Of a stretch of DNA of 64,000 bases, positions 43,389-53,941 are shown in pieces. Origin of the DNA: Caballeronia novacaledonica (lineage in GTDB: Bacteria > Pseudomonadota > Gammaproteobacteria > Burkholderiales > Burkholderiaceae); the NCBI RefSeq assembly GCF_900258035.1, contig NZ_OGTP01000004.1, positions 1-64,000 of the forward strand, in the 5' to 3' direction. The notes under the pieces are model-generated. The model had not been told where the DNA came from. It made no database searches and saw nothing but the letters and a program-made list of their open reading frames with translations. The number at the start of each line of letters is the position of its first letter. The first letter of the stretch is position 1. The translations under genes were made by a program, and so were the position numbers.

Positions 43389-45974
43389 ATGCTTGAAAAT
43401 TTTCGTGCTCACGTAGCCGCACGCGCCGCGCTCGGCATTCCTCCCCTGCCGCTGACGGCTCAGCAGACCGCCGAACTGGTCGAATTGCTGACGAATCCGC
43501 CTGCCGGCGAAGAGCAGATCCTGCTCGACCTGATCACTCACCGCGTGCCTGCCGGCGTGGACGAAGCCGCCCGTGTGAAGGCGGGCTTCCTTGCCGCCGT
43601 CGCCAAAGGCGAGACCGCCTGCGCGCTGATCTCGCGCGCCCGCGCAACCGAACTCCTCGGCACGATGCTGGGCGGCTACAACATCCAGCCGCTGATCGAG
43701 TTGCTGTCCGACGCCGAAGTCGGCACGGTCGCCGCTGAAGCGCTGAAGAAAACCCTCCTGATGTTCGATCAGTTCCACGACGTCAAGGAACTCGCCGACA
43801 AGGGCAACGCCAACGCCCGCGCCGTGATTCAAAGCTGGGCCGAAGCCGAGTGGTTCACGAGCCGTCCGGAAGTGCCGCAAAGCCTGACCATCACCGTGTT
43901 CAAGGTGACGGGCGAAACCAATACCGACGACCTGTCGCCGGCGCCGGACGCGACCACGCGCCCGGACATTCCGCTGCACGCGCTGGCGATGCTGAAGAAC
44001 GCCCGTCCCGGCATCACGCCGGAAGAAGACGGCAAGCGCGGTCCGGTCAAGTTCATCGAGTCGCTGAAGGAAAAGGGCCATCTGGTCGCCTATGTGGGCG
44101 ACGTGGTCGGCACCGGCTCCTCGCGCAAGTCGGCCACCAACTCCGTGCTGTGGTTCACGGGCGAAGACATCCCCTTCGTGCCGAACAAGCGCTTCGGCGG
44201 CGTGTGTCTGGGCGGCAAGATCGCCCCGATTTTCTACAACACGATGGAAGACGCCGGCGCCCTGCCGATCGAACTCGACGTATCGAATATGGAAATGGGC
44301 GACGTCGTCGAACTGCGCCCGTACGAAGGCCGTGCGCTGAAGAACGGCGAGGTGATCGCCGAATTCCAGGTCAAGTCAGACGTTCTGTTCGACGAAGTGC
44401 GCGCCGGCGGCCGCATTCCGCTCATCATCGGTCGCGGACTGACGGCCAAGGCGCGTGAAGCGCTGGGTCTGCCCGCGTCGACGCTGTTCCGCCTGCCGCA
44501 GCAGCCGGCCGACAGCGGCCGTGGCTTCTCGCTGGCGCAGAAGATGGTCGGCCGCGCCTGCGGTCTGCCGGAAGGCCAGGGCGTGCGCCCGGGCACGTAC
44601 TGCGAACCGAAGATGACTTCGGTCGGCTCGCAGGACACCACCGGCCCGATGACACGCGACGAACTCAAGGACCTCGCATGCCTCGGCTTCTCGGCCGACC
44701 TCGTCATGCAGTCGTTCTGCCACACCGCCGCCTATCCGAAGCCGGTCGACGTGAAGACGCACCAGACGCTGCCGAACTTCATCAGCACCCGCGGCGGCAT
44801 CGCGCTGCGTCCGGGCGACGGCGTGATCCATTCGTGGCTGAACCGCATGCTGCTGCCCGATACCGTGGGCACCGGCGGCGACTCGCACACGCGCTTCCCG
44901 ATCGGCATCAGCTTCCCGGCGGGTTCGGGCCTCGTCGCGTTCGCGGCGGCCACCGGCACGATGCCGCTGGACATGCCGGAATCCGTGCTCGTCCGCTTCA
45001 AGGGCAAGATGCAGCCGGGCGTGACGCTGCGCGATCTGGTCAACGCAATCCCGCTGTACGCCATCAAGCAAGGCATGTTGACGGTCGCCAAGCAAGGCAA
45101 GAAGAACATTTTCTCGGGCCGCATCCTCGAAATCGAAGGTTTGCCCGATCTGAAGGTCGAACAGGCGTTCGAGCTGTCGGATGCGTCCGCCGAGCGCTCG
45201 GCCGCCGGTTGCACGGTGCATCTGAACAAGGAACCGATCATCGAATACCTCAACAGCAACATCACGCTGCTGAAGTGGATGATCGCCCAGGGCTATCAGG
45301 ACCCGCGCAGCCTGCAGCGCCGCGTCACCGCAATGGAACAGTGGCTGGCCGACCCGCAACTGCTGTCGCCGGATGCCGACGCCGACTATGCCGCCGTCAT
45401 CGAGATCGATCTGGCCGACATCCACGAGCCCATCGTCGCCTGCCCGAACGATCCGGACGACGTGAAGACGCTGTCCGACGTGGCCGGCGCCAAGATCGAC
45501 GAAGTGTTCATCGGTTCGTGCATGACGAACATCGGTCACTTCCGCGCGGCGTCGAAGCTGCTGGAAGGCAAGCGCGACATTCCCGTCAAGCTGTGGGTGG
45601 CGCCGCCGACCAAGATGGACCAGAAGCAGTTGACCGAGGAAGGCCACTACGGCGTGTTCGGCACGGCGGGCGCGCGTACGGAAATGCCGGGCTGCTCGCT
45701 GTGCATGGGAAATCAGGCGCAAGTGCGCGAAGGCGCGACGGTCATGTCGACGTCGACACGCAACTTCCCGAATCGTCTTGGCAAGAACACGAACGTGTAC
45801 CTCGGTTCGGCGGAACTGGCCGCGATCTGCTCGCGTCTGGGCAAGATTCCGACCAAGGACGAGTACATGGCCGACATGGGCGTGCTCAACGCGGACGGCG
45901 ACAAGATCTACAAGTACATGAACTTCGATCAGATCGAAGACTTCAGGGAAGTGGCCGACACCGTGAAGATGTAA
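43389..45974 (+). CDS. acnB: Bifunctional aconitate hydratase 2 / 2-methylisocitrate dehydratase
   Basis: An 861-residue AcnB, the main TCA-cycle aconitase, which isomerises citrate to isocitrate (and can act on 2-methylcitrate intermediates). The HEAT-like N-domain ([32 protein letters not shown]) and swivel domain come first, as in AcnB rather than AcnA. The 4Fe-4S cluster Cys are at about 710 (GSCMTNIGH), 769 and 772 (PGCSLCMGN), matching E. coli positions. Full length and with a strong terminator at 46006. Promoter repeats at 43254. Presence of this core gene suggests an essential secondary chromosome. Confidence 0.97.
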   Translation: MLENFRAHVAARAALGIPPLPLTAQQTAELVELLTNPPAGEEQILLDLITHRVPAGVDEAARVKAGFLAAVAKGETACALISRARATELLGTMLGGYNIQPLIELLSDAEVGTVAAEALKKTLLMFDQFHDVKELADKGNANARAVIQSWAEAEWFTSRPEVPQSLTITVFKVTGETNTDDLSPAPDATTRPDIPLHALAMLKNARPGITPEEDGKRGPVKFIESLKEKGHLVAYVGDVVGTGSSRKSATNSVLWFTGEDIPFVPNKRFGGVCLGGKIAPIFYNTMEDAGALPIELDVSNMEMGDVVELRPYEGRALKNGEVIAEFQVKSDVLFDEVRAGGRIPLIIGRGLTAKAREALGLPASTLFRLPQQPADSGRGFSLAQKMVGRACGLPEGQGVRPGTYCEPKMTSVGSQDTTGPMTRDELKDLACLGFSADLVMQSFCHTAAYPKPVDVKTHQTLPNFISTRGGIALRPGDGVIHSWLNRMLLPDTVGTGGDSHTRFPIGISFPAGSGLVAFAAATGTMPLDMPESVLVRFKGKMQPGVTLRDLVNAIPLYAIKQGMLTVAKQGKKNIFSGRILEIEGLPDLKVEQAFELSDASAERSAAGCTVHLNKEPIIEYLNSNITLLKWMIAQGYQDPRSLQRRVTAMEQWLADPQLLSPDADADYAAVIEIDLADIHEPIVACPNDPDDVKTLSDVAGAKIDEVFIGSCMTNIGHFRAASKLLEGKRDIPVKLWVAPPTKMDQKQLTEEGHYGVFGTAGARTEMPGCSLCMGNQAQVREGATVMSTSTRNFPNRLGKNTNVYLGSAELAAICSRLGKIPTKDEYMADMGVLNADGDKIYKYMNFDQIEDFREVADTVKM

Positions 45975-46005
45975 GCACGTTGTTTTCGTCGTAGCGAGAT
46001 GCAAT

Positions 46006-46043
46006 CGCGCCGCAGAGTGAAAGCTCTGCGGCGCGTTTTTTTT
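46006..46043 (+). terminator. Strong intrinsic terminator of acnB
   Basis: CGCGCCGCAGAG pairs perfectly with CTCTGCGGCGCG (12-bp stem, 6-base loop), followed by eight T. Confidence 0.95.
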
Positions 46044-46081
46044 CGCGCGGCATCCGGACGCGACTCAGTTCACTACGGAAA

Positions 46082-46810
46082 TCACGCAGCCTGCGCATGC
46101 CCGTGAACGCGCATGGCTCGCTCCGCGAGTGCGCCGAAGAGCAGGCCGATCGTCGTCCACAGAATGACCTGCATGCCGATGGCCGCGGTCCGGAACTTCC
46201 AGAGCACGACAGCCGGAAAGTCGGCGGGCACTTCGTCGATCACCGGCATGACCGCCTGAATCACGCCGATCACGACGATGAACCCAAGCCCCGCGACGAT
46301 CGACGCGTTCCATTCGCTCATCGATGCGGCGAGGCGCCGGCGCGCTTTCAGCGAGAAGACCATCACGGCGATCGAGATGGCGACCATCAGAAAGAACAAG
46401 CCGGTCCGATAGCCGATCGTCTCGGGGTCGCCCACGGCTGGCGGACTCGCCGGATACTTGATATTCGGCACGATCACGATCGAGACGAATGCCGCGAGCG
46501 CAAGCAGCGCCGAAAGCGGGCGCGCCTGCAAACGTCCCGCGCGGCCATAGACGAACGCGAACACGAGCGAGAAGATGCCGCCCATCGCGGCGCTATAGGT
46601 CATCACACCCGTGAACAAGCCGATGCCCGCCTGCGTGCGCCGGCTCACCAGTTCGGGTTCGGGCGCTTCGCCTTTTGCCGCGTCGAGTTTCTCCCCGAAG
46701 GAGATTGCCTGATCGACCTGCGGCTCGCCCATCGTCTTGGCGAAGCCGAACGTGAGCAGTCCCGCGACGATGCCTGCCAGCATGCCGCGCGCCAATAGTT
46801 TTCCGACCAT
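46082..46810 (-). CDS. Cobalt transporter subunit CbtA
   Basis: A 242-residue membrane protein of the CbtA family, the proposed cobalt uptake component found under cobalamin riboswitches. About five to six hydrophobic segments are visible. LLARGMLAGIVAGLLTFGFAKTMGEPQVDQAISFGE and TQAGIGLFTGVMTYSAAMGGIFSLVFAFVYGRAG are typical. It follows cbtB by 10 bases on the same strand and shares its riboswitch. The cobF gene nearby supports supply of cobalt for corrin synthesis. Confidence 0.88.
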   Translation of the reverse strand: MVGKLLARGMLAGIVAGLLTFGFAKTMGEPQVDQAISFGEKLDAAKGEAPEPELVSRRTQAGIGLFTGVMTYSAAMGGIFSLVFAFVYGRAGRLQARPLSALLALAAFVSIVIVPNIKYPASPPAVGDPETIGYRTGLFFLMVAISIAVMVFSLKARRRLAASMSEWNASIVAGLGFIVVIGVIQAVMPVIDEVPADFPAVVLWKFRTAAIGMQVILWTTIGLLFGALAERAMRVHGHAQAA

Positions 46811-46820
46811 ATGCGCCTCT

Positions 46821-47030
46821 TCAGTGACAGGGAAAGCCGAGCAGGTGCCGCCCGTCGTGAACGAACTCGTGCACGTACATGCCGGGAACGATGGACGTCG
46901 CGCCTTCCTCGGCGCCGACGAAGTAAATGGCGATCAGGAGGATCAGACCGCCAAAGACGGCCCAGGGCAGCAATTCGCCGAGTGGAATGGGCGCCGGCAC
47001 GGTGGCCGGGCGAGAAATCGTGGTGTTCAT
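46821..47030 (-). CDS. Cobalt transporter subunit CbtB
   Basis: A 69-residue protein with one membrane segment (LPWAVFGGLILLIAIYFVGAEEG) and a C-terminal His-rich end, VHEFVHDGRHLLGFPCH, the conserved metal-binding tail of CbtB. The start at 47030 (MNTTISRP) is chosen because GGAG lies nine bases upstream; an ATG at 47039 touches the GGAG and would be poorly read. It is the first gene under the cobalamin riboswitch at 47045-47190 and is translated just before CbtA. Confidence 0.88.
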   Translation of the reverse strand: MNTTISRPATVPAPIPLGELLPWAVFGGLILLIAIYFVGAEEGATSIVPGMYVHEFVHDGRHLLGFPCH

Positions 47031-47044
47031 TGCAGACATCTCCG

Positions 47045-47190
47045 CAGGGGTTTCGCGCCCCTAAGACGATTGAGGACAGCACGCGGACGGGTCTGGCTTT
47101 CGATTCTGACGCAAACCGATTACAGTGGCGCGACCGTGCCGGATTTGCACCGGCTTCCTTCCAGCGTACCGCTCGAATTCTACGCCCGAA
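47045..47190 (-). promoter_or_regulatory. Cobalamin riboswitch controlling cbtBA
   Basis: On the minus strand the leader holds the landmarks of the cobalamin riboswitch in order: GGAAGCCGGTGCAAATCCGGC, then the B12-box GCCACTG in CGCGCCACTGTAATCGG, then AAGCCAGACCCG. An AGGGG/CCCCT hairpin (about 47055-47071) just before the cbtB ribosome site is the likely expression platform. No T-run follows, so translation would be blocked when cobalamin is plentiful. The aptamer part is strong; ends are approximate. Confidence 0.9.
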
Positions 47191-47276
47191 ACGCGCGCGC
47201 ATCGCCGGCATTGACGCGACGGGCATCGCATGAGTACCGTTGGAGCCTTGCGCGTACATGGCAACTGGAGCAATCA

Positions 47277-48047
47277 GTGAAGAAAATCCTCATCATCGGA
47301 ATCGGTGCGGGCGATCCGGAATACGTCACCGTTCAGGCGATCAACGCGATGAACCGCGCCGACGTCTTCTTCGTGATGGACAAGGGCGTGGCGAAAGCGA
47401 AGCTCGTCGAGTTGCGCAAGGACATCATCGAGCGATACGTGAAGGAACGCGACTACCGGATCGTCGAGGCGACGAGCCCGGAGCGTCAACGCGACGCCGC
47501 GAGTTATGTCGATGCAGTCGAAACGCTGAACCACGAGAAGCAAGCCGTGTTCGAACGTCTGATCGGGGAAGAACTGCGCGACGGCGAATGTGGCGCGTTT
47601 CTCGTGTGGGGCGATCCGTCGCTCTATGACAGCACGATGCGCATCATCGAAGCCATCGACGAGAGCGGACGGCATCAGTTCGAGTATGAGGTGATTCCCG
47701 GCATCAGCAGCGTTCAGGCGCTTGCGGCGAAGCACCGCGTCGCGCTCAACACGATCGGGCGCGCGGTCGAGATCACGAACGGCAGAGGCATCGCGGAAGG
47801 CTTTCCGAAGCATGTCGACAGCGTCGTCGTGATGCTCGATGCACAGAATGCATTTCGACAGCTTGCGGATGAAGATGTCGATATCTTCTGGGGCGCCTAT
47901 GTGGGCACCGAAGACGAAATCCTCATCGCAGGCAAGCTGCGCGAAGTGATGGACGACATCGAACGAGTCAGAGCCGAGGCGCGCGCCCGCAACGGCTGGA
48001 TCATGGACACGTACCTCCTCAAGCGGCGAACGCAGCCGAAAGACTGA
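47277..48047 (+). CDS. cobF: Precorrin-6A synthase (deacetylating), CobF
   Basis: A 256-residue SAM-dependent tetrapyrrole methylase of the aerobic cobalamin pathway. It methylates C1 of precorrin-5 and releases acetate to give precorrin-6A. Diagnostic parts are IGIGAGDPEYVTVQAINAMNRADVFFVMDKG near the N-terminus and GECGAFLVWGDPSLYDSTMRII, the SAM-binding loop. The GTG at 47277 has GGAG seven bases upstream; a much longer upstream frame runs through the riboswitch region and is not real. Divergent from cbtBA. Other cob genes are not in the window. Confidence 0.93.
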   Translation: MKKILIIGIGAGDPEYVTVQAINAMNRADVFFVMDKGVAKAKLVELRKDIIERYVKERDYRIVEATSPERQRDAASYVDAVETLNHEKQAVFERLIGEELRDGECGAFLVWGDPSLYDSTMRIIEAIDESGRHQFEYEVIPGISSVQALAAKHRVALNTIGRAVEITNGRGIAEGFPKHVDSVVVMLDAQNAFRQLADEDVDIFWGAYVGTEDEILIAGKLREVMDDIERVRAEARARNGWIMDTYLLKRRTQPKD

Positions 48048-48076
48048 CAAACGAAAACTCGATCCGCGTTCGACGA

Positions 48077-50368
48077 TCACACGGACTGTCGCAAGGTCTG
48101 CGCAGCCGCGACCATGTTCTTTAGCGCCGGGATGACTTCTTCCCACTGACGCGTCTTCAGGCCGCAATCCGGATTCACCCACAAGCGCTCGGCGGGGATA
48201 CGCTCGGCCGCCTTCTTCATCAGATTGACGATATGTTCCTGGCTCGGAATGTTCGGCGAGTGAATGTCATACACGCCCGGCCCGATTTGATTCGGATACC
48301 GAAATTCATCGAATGCATCGAGCAGTTCCATGTCGGAGCGTGATGTCTCGATGGTGATGACATCGGCATCCATATCCGCGATCGACGCGATGATGTCGTT
48401 GAACTCCGAATAGCACATGTGCGTGTGGATCTGCGTCTCGTCCTGCACGCCGTTCGCCGTGATGCGGAACGATTCGACCGCCCAGCGCAAGTACTCGTTC
48501 CATTGCGAGCGGCGCAGCGGCAGACCTTCGCGCAGCGCGGCTTCGTCGATCTGGATCACGCGGACACCGGCCTTTTCCAGATCGAGCACTTCCTCGCGGA
48601 TCGCGAGTGCGAGCTGATAGCACGACACCGAGCGCGGTTGATCGTCGCGCACGAACGACCAGTTCAGGATCGTCACGGGACCGGTGAGCATGCCCTTCAT
48701 CGGCTTGTTCGTCTGCGATGCCGCGTATTGAATCCACTCGACCGTCATCGCCTTCGGACGGCTGATATCGCCGAACAGAACAGGCGGCTTCACGCAGCGC
48801 GAACCGTACGATTGCACCCAGCCGAACTGGCTGAACGCGTAGCCATCGAGTTGTTCGCCGAAGTATTCGACCATGTCGTTGCGTTCGGCTTCGCCATGCA
48901 CGAGCACGTCGAGACCGAGCGCTTCCTGTTCCTTCACGGCGCGTGTGATCTCGCGTTCCATCGCGGCCTTGTAGCCGGCCTGATCGAGTTCGCCCGCTTT
49001 GAACTGGCTGCGCGCGTGGCGAATCTCGCCCGTTTGCGGGAACGAACCGATGGTCGTCGTCGGGAAAGCGGGCAAGCCGAGAATGGCGGCCTGCTTCTTC
49101 GCGCGCTGCTCGTAGGCGTTCTGACGCTTGCCGTGCGCTGCATCGATCTTCGCGATTGCAGCCTTGACAGTGGGATTGTTCACGCGCGGCGACTGGCGAC
49201 GGCTTTCGATCGCGGCGGCGTTCGCGGCGAGCGCGTCGGCGACCGAGGCGCGGCCGTCGTTCAACGCGCCGGCGAGCACGTTCAGTTCATCGAGCTTTTG
49301 CAGCGCGAACGCGAGCCACGACTTGATTTCGGCATCGAGCTTGATCTCGCTGTTCAGATCGACCGGAACGTGCAGCAGCGAGCACGACGGCGCGACCCAG
49401 AGACGATCGCCAAGCTGACGATGCAGCGGCTCCAGCCATTGCAGCGTCGCGTTGAGATCGCTCTTCCAGATGTTGCGGCCGTTGATCGCGCCGACGGACA
49501 CGATAGCCGTTTCAGGCAATTGCGCGACGATGTCCTGGATTTCGTCACTCGCGTTGATTGCGTCGACATGCAGGCCATCGACAGGCAGCTTGCATGCAAG
49601 CGAGAGGTTCTCCTGCAACCGACCGAAGTACGTCGCGAGCAGCAGACGCACGCGGCGCGCCGACAGCGCATCGTAGGCGGTGACGAACGCATCGCGCCAT
49701 TTCGCATCGAGCTCGGTGACGAGCGCCGGTTCGTCGATCTGCACCCAGTCCACGCCCTGCGCCGCGAAATGATCCAGAAGCGCCGCATACGCCGGCAGAA
49801 TGCGCGGCAGCAGCGCGAGCTTGTCGCTGTCGTCCTTCGCTTTGCCGAGCCACAGATACGTGACCGGACCAACGATGACCGGCTTCGCGTTCACGCCCTG
49901 AGCGCGCGCTTCGCTCAACTGTTCGATGAGTCGCGAAGTATCGAGCTTGAACTGCGTGTTCGCATCGAACTCGGGCACGATGTAGTGATAGTTCGTATCG
50001 AACCACTTGGTCATCTCGCCAGCCGCGACGCCGCCGCAACACGCGGCGTGCTCTTGCTCGCCCTGCGCCGAACGGCCGCGCGCGACGCGGAAATAGTTGT
50101 CCAGCGTATCGCCGTGAAAGTCGCGCACGCGTTCGGGCAGGTTGCCGAGCGTGAAGCTCATGTCGAGCACCTGATCGTAGAACGCGAAGTCGCCGACCGG
50201 CACATAGTTCAGATGCGCCTGATCCTTCCAGTGGCGCTTGCGAAGTTCGGCGCCGGTCGCCTTCAGCGCGTCGCGCGACGATTCGCCTTTCCAGTATTGT
50301 TCGAGTGCGAACTTCAGTTCACGCTTCGCGCCGATGCGCGGGAAACCCAGGTTGTGTGTCGTGGCCAT
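48077..50368 (-). CDS. metE: Cobalamin-independent methionine synthase
   Basis: A 763-residue MetE, which transfers the methyl group from 5-methyltetrahydropteroyltriglutamate to homocysteine without B12. The opening [25 protein letters not shown] is diagnostic. The zinc site shows as His and Cys in [13 protein letters not shown], Glu in [10 protein letters not shown] and Cys in NPDCGLKTR. Full length. It is divergent from the metR-like gene with a MetR-type site between. The closest neighbours deal with B12 (cobF, cbtBA), although no riboswitch precedes metE itself. Confidence 0.97.
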   Translation of the reverse strand: MATTHNLGFPRIGAKRELKFALEQYWKGESSRDALKATGAELRKRHWKDQAHLNYVPVGDFAFYDQVLDMSFTLGNLPERVRDFHGDTLDNYFRVARGRSAQGEQEHAACCGGVAAGEMTKWFDTNYHYIVPEFDANTQFKLDTSRLIEQLSEARAQGVNAKPVIVGPVTYLWLGKAKDDSDKLALLPRILPAYAALLDHFAAQGVDWVQIDEPALVTELDAKWRDAFVTAYDALSARRVRLLLATYFGRLQENLSLACKLPVDGLHVDAINASDEIQDIVAQLPETAIVSVGAINGRNIWKSDLNATLQWLEPLHRQLGDRLWVAPSCSLLHVPVDLNSEIKLDAEIKSWLAFALQKLDELNVLAGALNDGRASVADALAANAAAIESRRQSPRVNNPTVKAAIAKIDAAHGKRQNAYEQRAKKQAAILGLPAFPTTTIGSFPQTGEIRHARSQFKAGELDQAGYKAAMEREITRAVKEQEALGLDVLVHGEAERNDMVEYFGEQLDGYAFSQFGWVQSYGSRCVKPPVLFGDISRPKAMTVEWIQYAASQTNKPMKGMLTGPVTILNWSFVRDDQPRSVSCYQLALAIREEVLDLEKAGVRVIQIDEAALREGLPLRRSQWNEYLRWAVESFRITANGVQDETQIHTHMCYSEFNDIIASIADMDADVITIETSRSDMELLDAFDEFRYPNQIGPGVYDIHSPNIPSQEHIVNLMKKAAERIPAERLWVNPDCGLKTRQWEEVIPALKNMVAAAQTLRQSV

Positions 50369-50421
50369 CGTGCGATGTCGTCCGAAGAGAATAGATCGGA
50401 GTCGATGATAGAATTTTTGAA

Positions 50422-50450
50422 GCATGAATAAAAATGGAATGTTTTCATGC
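50422..50450. promoter_or_regulatory. MetR-type binding site between metE and metR
   Basis: GCATGAA at 50422-50428 is mirrored by TTCATGC at 50444-50450. Inside it TGGAATGTTTTCA (50435-50447) matches the MetR consensus TGAA-N5-TTCA with one change. It lies in the 110-base divergent region, the expected place for MetR control of metE and of its own gene. Confidence 0.7.
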
Positions 50451-50478
50451 ATCGATTAACTTTCTTCATGGAGCAGCG

Positions 50479-51387
50479 ATGCTGGAACGTAGTCATCTGA
50501 TGGTCGTGCGAGAAGTCGAAAAGCAGGGCTCGCTGACCGCCGCAGCCGACGTGCTCAATCTCACGCAGTCCGCGCTCAGTCATACGGTCAGGAAGCTGGA
50601 GCAGCAACTGGGCACGCCCCTCTGGACGCGCGAAGGACGCAGCATGCGGCTCACGCAGGCGGGGCATTATCTGCTCGGCCTTGCGAATCGCATGTTGCCG
50701 CAGTTCGAGCAGGCGGAAATGCGCATGAAGCAGTATGCGCAGGGCGAGCGCGGCACGTTGCGCATCGGAATGGAGTGCCATCCGTGTTATCAGTGGCTGC
50801 TGAAGGTCGTGTCGCCGTATCTCGCCCGCTGGCCCGACGTCGATGTGGACGTGAAGCAGCGCTTTCAGTTCGGCGGCATCGGCGCGCTGTTTGGCTTCGA
50901 TATCGACGTGCTCGTCACGCCCGATCCGCTCAAGAAGGACGGACTGAAATTCGAACCCGTGTTCGATTATGAGCAGGTGCTGGTCGTCGCCGAGAATCAT
51001 GCGCTGGCTACGGCCGCCTATGTGACGCCCGAGCAGCTTGCATCGGAAGTGCTCATCACGTATCCGGTGGAGACGGACCGGCTGGACATCTACACGCGGT
51101 TCCTGACGCCGGCGAACGTGGTGCCGCGACGCCACAAGGTCATCGAGACCACGGACATCATGATGCAGATGGTGGCGAGCGAACGCGGCGTGGCGGCATT
51201 GCCGCGCTGGCTCGCCGAAGAATATGCGGACCGTATGCCCATCACGCCGGTGAAGCTCGGCAAGAAGGGCATCGCGAAGAAGATTTATCTCGGCGTGCGG
51301 GAGAGCGATAGGTCTATCGATTACCTCGCGGCTTTCATCGCGCTGGCTCGCGGTGCGGACTGGAAGCGGGCGCGTATCAGGACGTGA
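50479..51387 (+). CDS. metR: LysR-family regulator, MetR-type
   Basis: A 302-residue LysR protein, most like MetR, the homocysteine-responsive activator of metE. The helix-turn-helix is ERSHLMVVREVEKQGSLTAAADVLNLTQSALSHTVRKLEQQLGTPLW. The LRIGMECHPCYQWLLKVV segment, with two Cys, is typical of MetR. The ATG at 50479 has GGAG five bases upstream. Divergence from metE and the TGAA-N5-TTCA-like site support the name. It ends 36 bases from the convergent isochorismatase-like gene. Confidence 0.92.
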   Translation: MLERSHLMVVREVEKQGSLTAAADVLNLTQSALSHTVRKLEQQLGTPLWTREGRSMRLTQAGHYLLGLANRMLPQFEQAEMRMKQYAQGERGTLRIGMECHPCYQWLLKVVSPYLARWPDVDVDVKQRFQFGGIGALFGFDIDVLVTPDPLKKDGLKFEPVFDYEQVLVVAENHALATAAYVTPEQLASEVLITYPVETDRLDIYTRFLTPANVVPRRHKVIETTDIMMQMVASERGVAALPRWLAEEYADRMPITPVKLGKKGIAKKIYLGVRESDRSIDYLAAFIALARGADWKRARIRT

Positions 51388-51422
51388 GGGCCTTGGACGT
51401 CAGAAGCAGCGAAGGCGCACCA

Positions 51423-52070
51423 TCACTTCATCGCCTCGACCACATCCTGAGTCTTGACGACGGCATGCGCAAGAAACGCATAATTGATCATCGCGGCCTT
51501 ATAGCCATCGCCCCACGTCGGATGACGTGGCCCCGCCGTGGCGTCGGAGACGACGAAAACTTCGAAACCTTGTTCGATCAGATCGCGCAAGTGAGACTCG
51601 ACACACATGTTGGCGAGCATGCCGCCGAGCACGACCTTGCGTACATTTCGCTTTCGAAGCTGCAACGTGAGGTCATTCGTCTGAGGACCGAAAACCTTGT
51701 GCGGGCTGACGACGACCGTTTCTCCATCCTCGATATACGGCTTGAATTCTTCGAGCCAGTCGGCGCCCGATTTCTCGAATCCGCTCAGGTTCAGCGCGCC
51801 CGCGCGAGCAAACGTGCCGGTTGCAAACTCGTCCGCTTCGAGCGGGCCATTGAACTTCCATGCACGATCGGTCGGATAAAAATAATGCGGCGAGATAAAG
51901 ACGGCGAACTTCGACGCTTTCGCGGCCTTGAAGATTTCCAGCATGTTCTCGACGGTTCGGTTCTCCGTCACGCTGGCTCCGACAGCGCCCCAGTTTTTTC
52001 CCTGCGGGCTGAGCACATCGATTTGTGGATCGATAAACACTACGGCCGTGTCGGCCGGATCGTATTTCAT
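51423..52070 (-). CDS. Isochorismatase-family cysteine hydrolase
   Basis: A 215-residue hydrolase of the isochorismatase/nicotinamidase fold. The catalytic Asp is Asp14 in VVFIDPQIDVL, the Lys lies in the SPHKVFGPQ stretch, and the nucleophile Cys in GGMLANMCVESHLRD, preceded by the usual cis-peptide. The ATG at 52070 has GGAG eight bases upstream. It acts on amides or vinyl ethers; substrate not known. The AraC gene upstream on the same strand (208 bases) may regulate it. Confidence 0.9.
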   Translation of the reverse strand: MKYDPADTAVVFIDPQIDVLSPQGKNWGAVGASVTENRTVENMLEIFKAAKASKFAVFISPHYFYPTDRAWKFNGPLEADEFATGTFARAGALNLSGFEKSGADWLEEFKPYIEDGETVVVSPHKVFGPQTNDLTLQLRKRNVRKVVLGGMLANMCVESHLRDLIEQGFEVFVVSDATAGPRHPTWGDGYKAAMINYAFLAHAVVKTQDVVEAMK

Positions 52071-52278
52071 GGTTCGGGCTCCAGACAGTGAAGTCTGCGC
52101 GACGTGCAATCGGATGACAGGCGCCGCTTGCGCAGGATTTCTCGAAGTCGTTCACAAGGCGGACACACGGACGAACTAGTGCCCGGTGAAGCATCGCTTA
52201 AGCAAATTAGACAAAGTGTAGGAAACGTGCCGAATGATTCAACCGGAATCGTACGCACGATTAACGATTCGCGCGATA

Positions 52279-53295
52279 TCACTCGCGTTCGTGCGTCACG
52301 GCGGTGCGACCAACTCGCATCTGATACGCGCTCGGCGAGAGTCCCGTCTTGCGTTTGAACAATTGCCGAAACGTGCTGAGGTCGCCATAACCTACACGCT
52401 GGCTCACCTTGTCCAGGCCGATCGGCCTCGATTCCAGCAACTGCTTGGCTACTTCTATACGCAGGTTCTGCAAGTACGTCAGCGGCGCAAGACCGACTGC
52501 CTGCTTGAAACGGCGATTGAGCGTCCGTTCGCTGACGGCGAGCCACGCAGCGAGCTCGCTCAGCCGGAACCCCTGTTCGAGTGTCGCCTCCATGCGTTGC
52601 TGCGCTCGTGCGACGAGTGAATCGACATGTCCGTGATCGTCGAGCAGCTTCGCGTACGAAGCCTGAGAAGTGCGGTTCATGTCGATCAACATCGATTTGG
52701 CGGTGAGCGCGGCGAGCTTTTCGCCTGCAAACATGTCGACCAGACGGACGGCGAGGTTGAGATAGGACGTGACCGAACCGCCCGAGACGATGCCGTCTTG
52801 CCACGTCAGAACTTCCCGCGCCCGAAGTTCGACGTGCGGATATCTTCGGGCGAAGTCCGCCGCCTTGGCCCAGTGCGTGGTGGCGACGCGACCGTCCAAT
52901 AGTCCCGCTTCGGCAAGCAGATAATTGCCGGTGCAGTACGCGGCCACCACGGCGCCCGCCTTGCGTTGCCGACGTAATGCCGACGACAGCGCATCCAATT
53001 GTTCCCGTTGGCCGATGAACTCGTCCATGTTGGCGAAAAACGGCGCCGTCAGCAGAATGGCATCGGCGCGCTTGCGTGGATCGATTTTCCCGTCCACCGA
53101 AATGCGTTGACCCGAAGCCGCCGTGACCGGCTGTCCGTCGAGCGATTCCACACGCCACGCGAATCTGGGAGCAGGCTTGGACCCACGCGCCGCTACCCTG
53201 ACGCTCAGATGATTCGCGGCGCTGAAAACGTCGATGGGCCCGGAAACGCCCGACGCGAGAATGCCGTCATAGACCCAGATTCGTATCGTGATCAT
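52279..53295 (-). CDS. AraC-type regulator with DJ-1/PfpI-like domain (GlxA/FtrA-like)
   Basis: A 338-residue regulator of the GlxA/FtrA class. The N-terminal half is a DJ-1/PfpI-type domain (IRIWVYDGILASGVSGPIDVFSAANHL), including a Cys in AAYCTGNYLLAEAG at the usual elbow. The C-terminal AraC double helix-turn-helix starts near 230 (ATLEQGFRLSELAAWLAVSERTLNRRFKQAVGLAPLTYLQNLRIEVAKQLLE). The start at 53295 has only a weak ribosome site; a longer frame exists. It is divergent from the tautomerase operon with a 109-base gap and may control it, and possibly the isochorismatase-like gene. Effector unknown. Confidence 0.9.
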   Translation of the reverse strand: MITIRIWVYDGILASGVSGPIDVFSAANHLSVRVAARGSKPAPRFAWRVESLDGQPVTAASGQRISVDGKIDPRKRADAILLTAPFFANMDEFIGQREQLDALSSALRRQRKAGAVVAAYCTGNYLLAEAGLLDGRVATTHWAKAADFARRYPHVELRAREVLTWQDGIVSGGSVTSYLNLAVRLVDMFAGEKLAALTAKSMLIDMNRTSQASYAKLLDDHGHVDSLVARAQQRMEATLEQGFRLSELAAWLAVSERTLNRRFKQAVGLAPLTYLQNLRIEVAKQLLESRPIGLDKVSQRVGYGDLSTFRQLFKRKTGLSPSAYQMRVGRTAVTHERE

Positions 53296-53404
53296 TTTAG
53301 AGTGTGTCCGAAATGCCGCTAACAATGGCGATACTGCCACTTCCGGTTCGACCGGTAAAGGCCGAATATCGGGCAACCGAGTTCGCTGAAAAAGGAGTGA
53401 CATC

Positions 53405-53941
53405 ATGCCAATGATCGATGCGTTGTGGTCCGAAGATGCCTTGACGCCTGAAGCGGGAGCACGTCTCGTCAACGAATTGACCGACATCCTGATCGAAGCA
53501 GAGGGCTACGATCGAAACAATCCGATCGCGCGCGGCGTGACCGTGTTTCATCTGCATCGGCCGGCTGCGGTATTCGTCGGCGGAGAGCGTTCGAAGACGG
53601 CGCGCTATCGCATCATTCCTTCGGCGCCCGAGGGGCAATACACGAACGAATCTCGCAGAGCATTGGTGAAAGCGGTCACGGAAGCGGTGGCACGCGCCGA
53701 GAACCGACCGTTCGAAGAAGTCGCGCCGCGCGTCTGGGTCTTCCCGACGGAGATTCCAGACGGAACCTGGGGCAGTCGCGGCGCCATCTACACGTTGCCC
53801 GACATTCATGCGCTGCTGGCCGGCGAGTCCGAGCGGAGCGTCGGCGAGGCGCGACTCGCGCGCAGGAGACGAGAAAAAGCACGCATCATGATGGAAGCGG
53901 GCGCTGCCGACGCTCACACCACCGTTGGAGAGCCGATATGA
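53405..53941 (+). CDS. Tautomerase-superfamily protein
   Basis: A 178-residue tautomerase-like protein. After Met removal the N-terminus is Pro (MPMIDALW), which is the catalytic Pro1 of the 4-oxalocrotonate tautomerase/MIF fold. A second repeat-like half is seen (RYRIIPSAPEGQYTNESRRALVKAVTEAVARAE, then PRVWVFPTEIPDGTWGSRG), so it is a double-length trimer-type member (about 120-150 usual). The last 30 residues are an Arg/Lys-rich tail. It overlaps the next gene (ATGA) and is divergent from the AraC gene. The keto-enol substrate is not known. Confidence 0.85.
   Translation: MPMIDALWSEDALTPEAGARLVNELTDILIEAEGYDRNNPIARGVTVFHLHRPAAVFVGGERSKTARYRIIPSAPEGQYTNESRRALVKAVTEAVARAENRPFEEVAPRVWVFPTEIPDGTWGSRGAIYTLPDIHALLAGESERSVGEARLARRRREKARIMMEAGAADAHTTVGEPI

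Noticed and set aside
46737-47276. Upstream extension of cobF by about 180 codons
   Set aside because: The extension crosses the cobalamin riboswitch region; the GTG at 47277 with GGAG is the real start.
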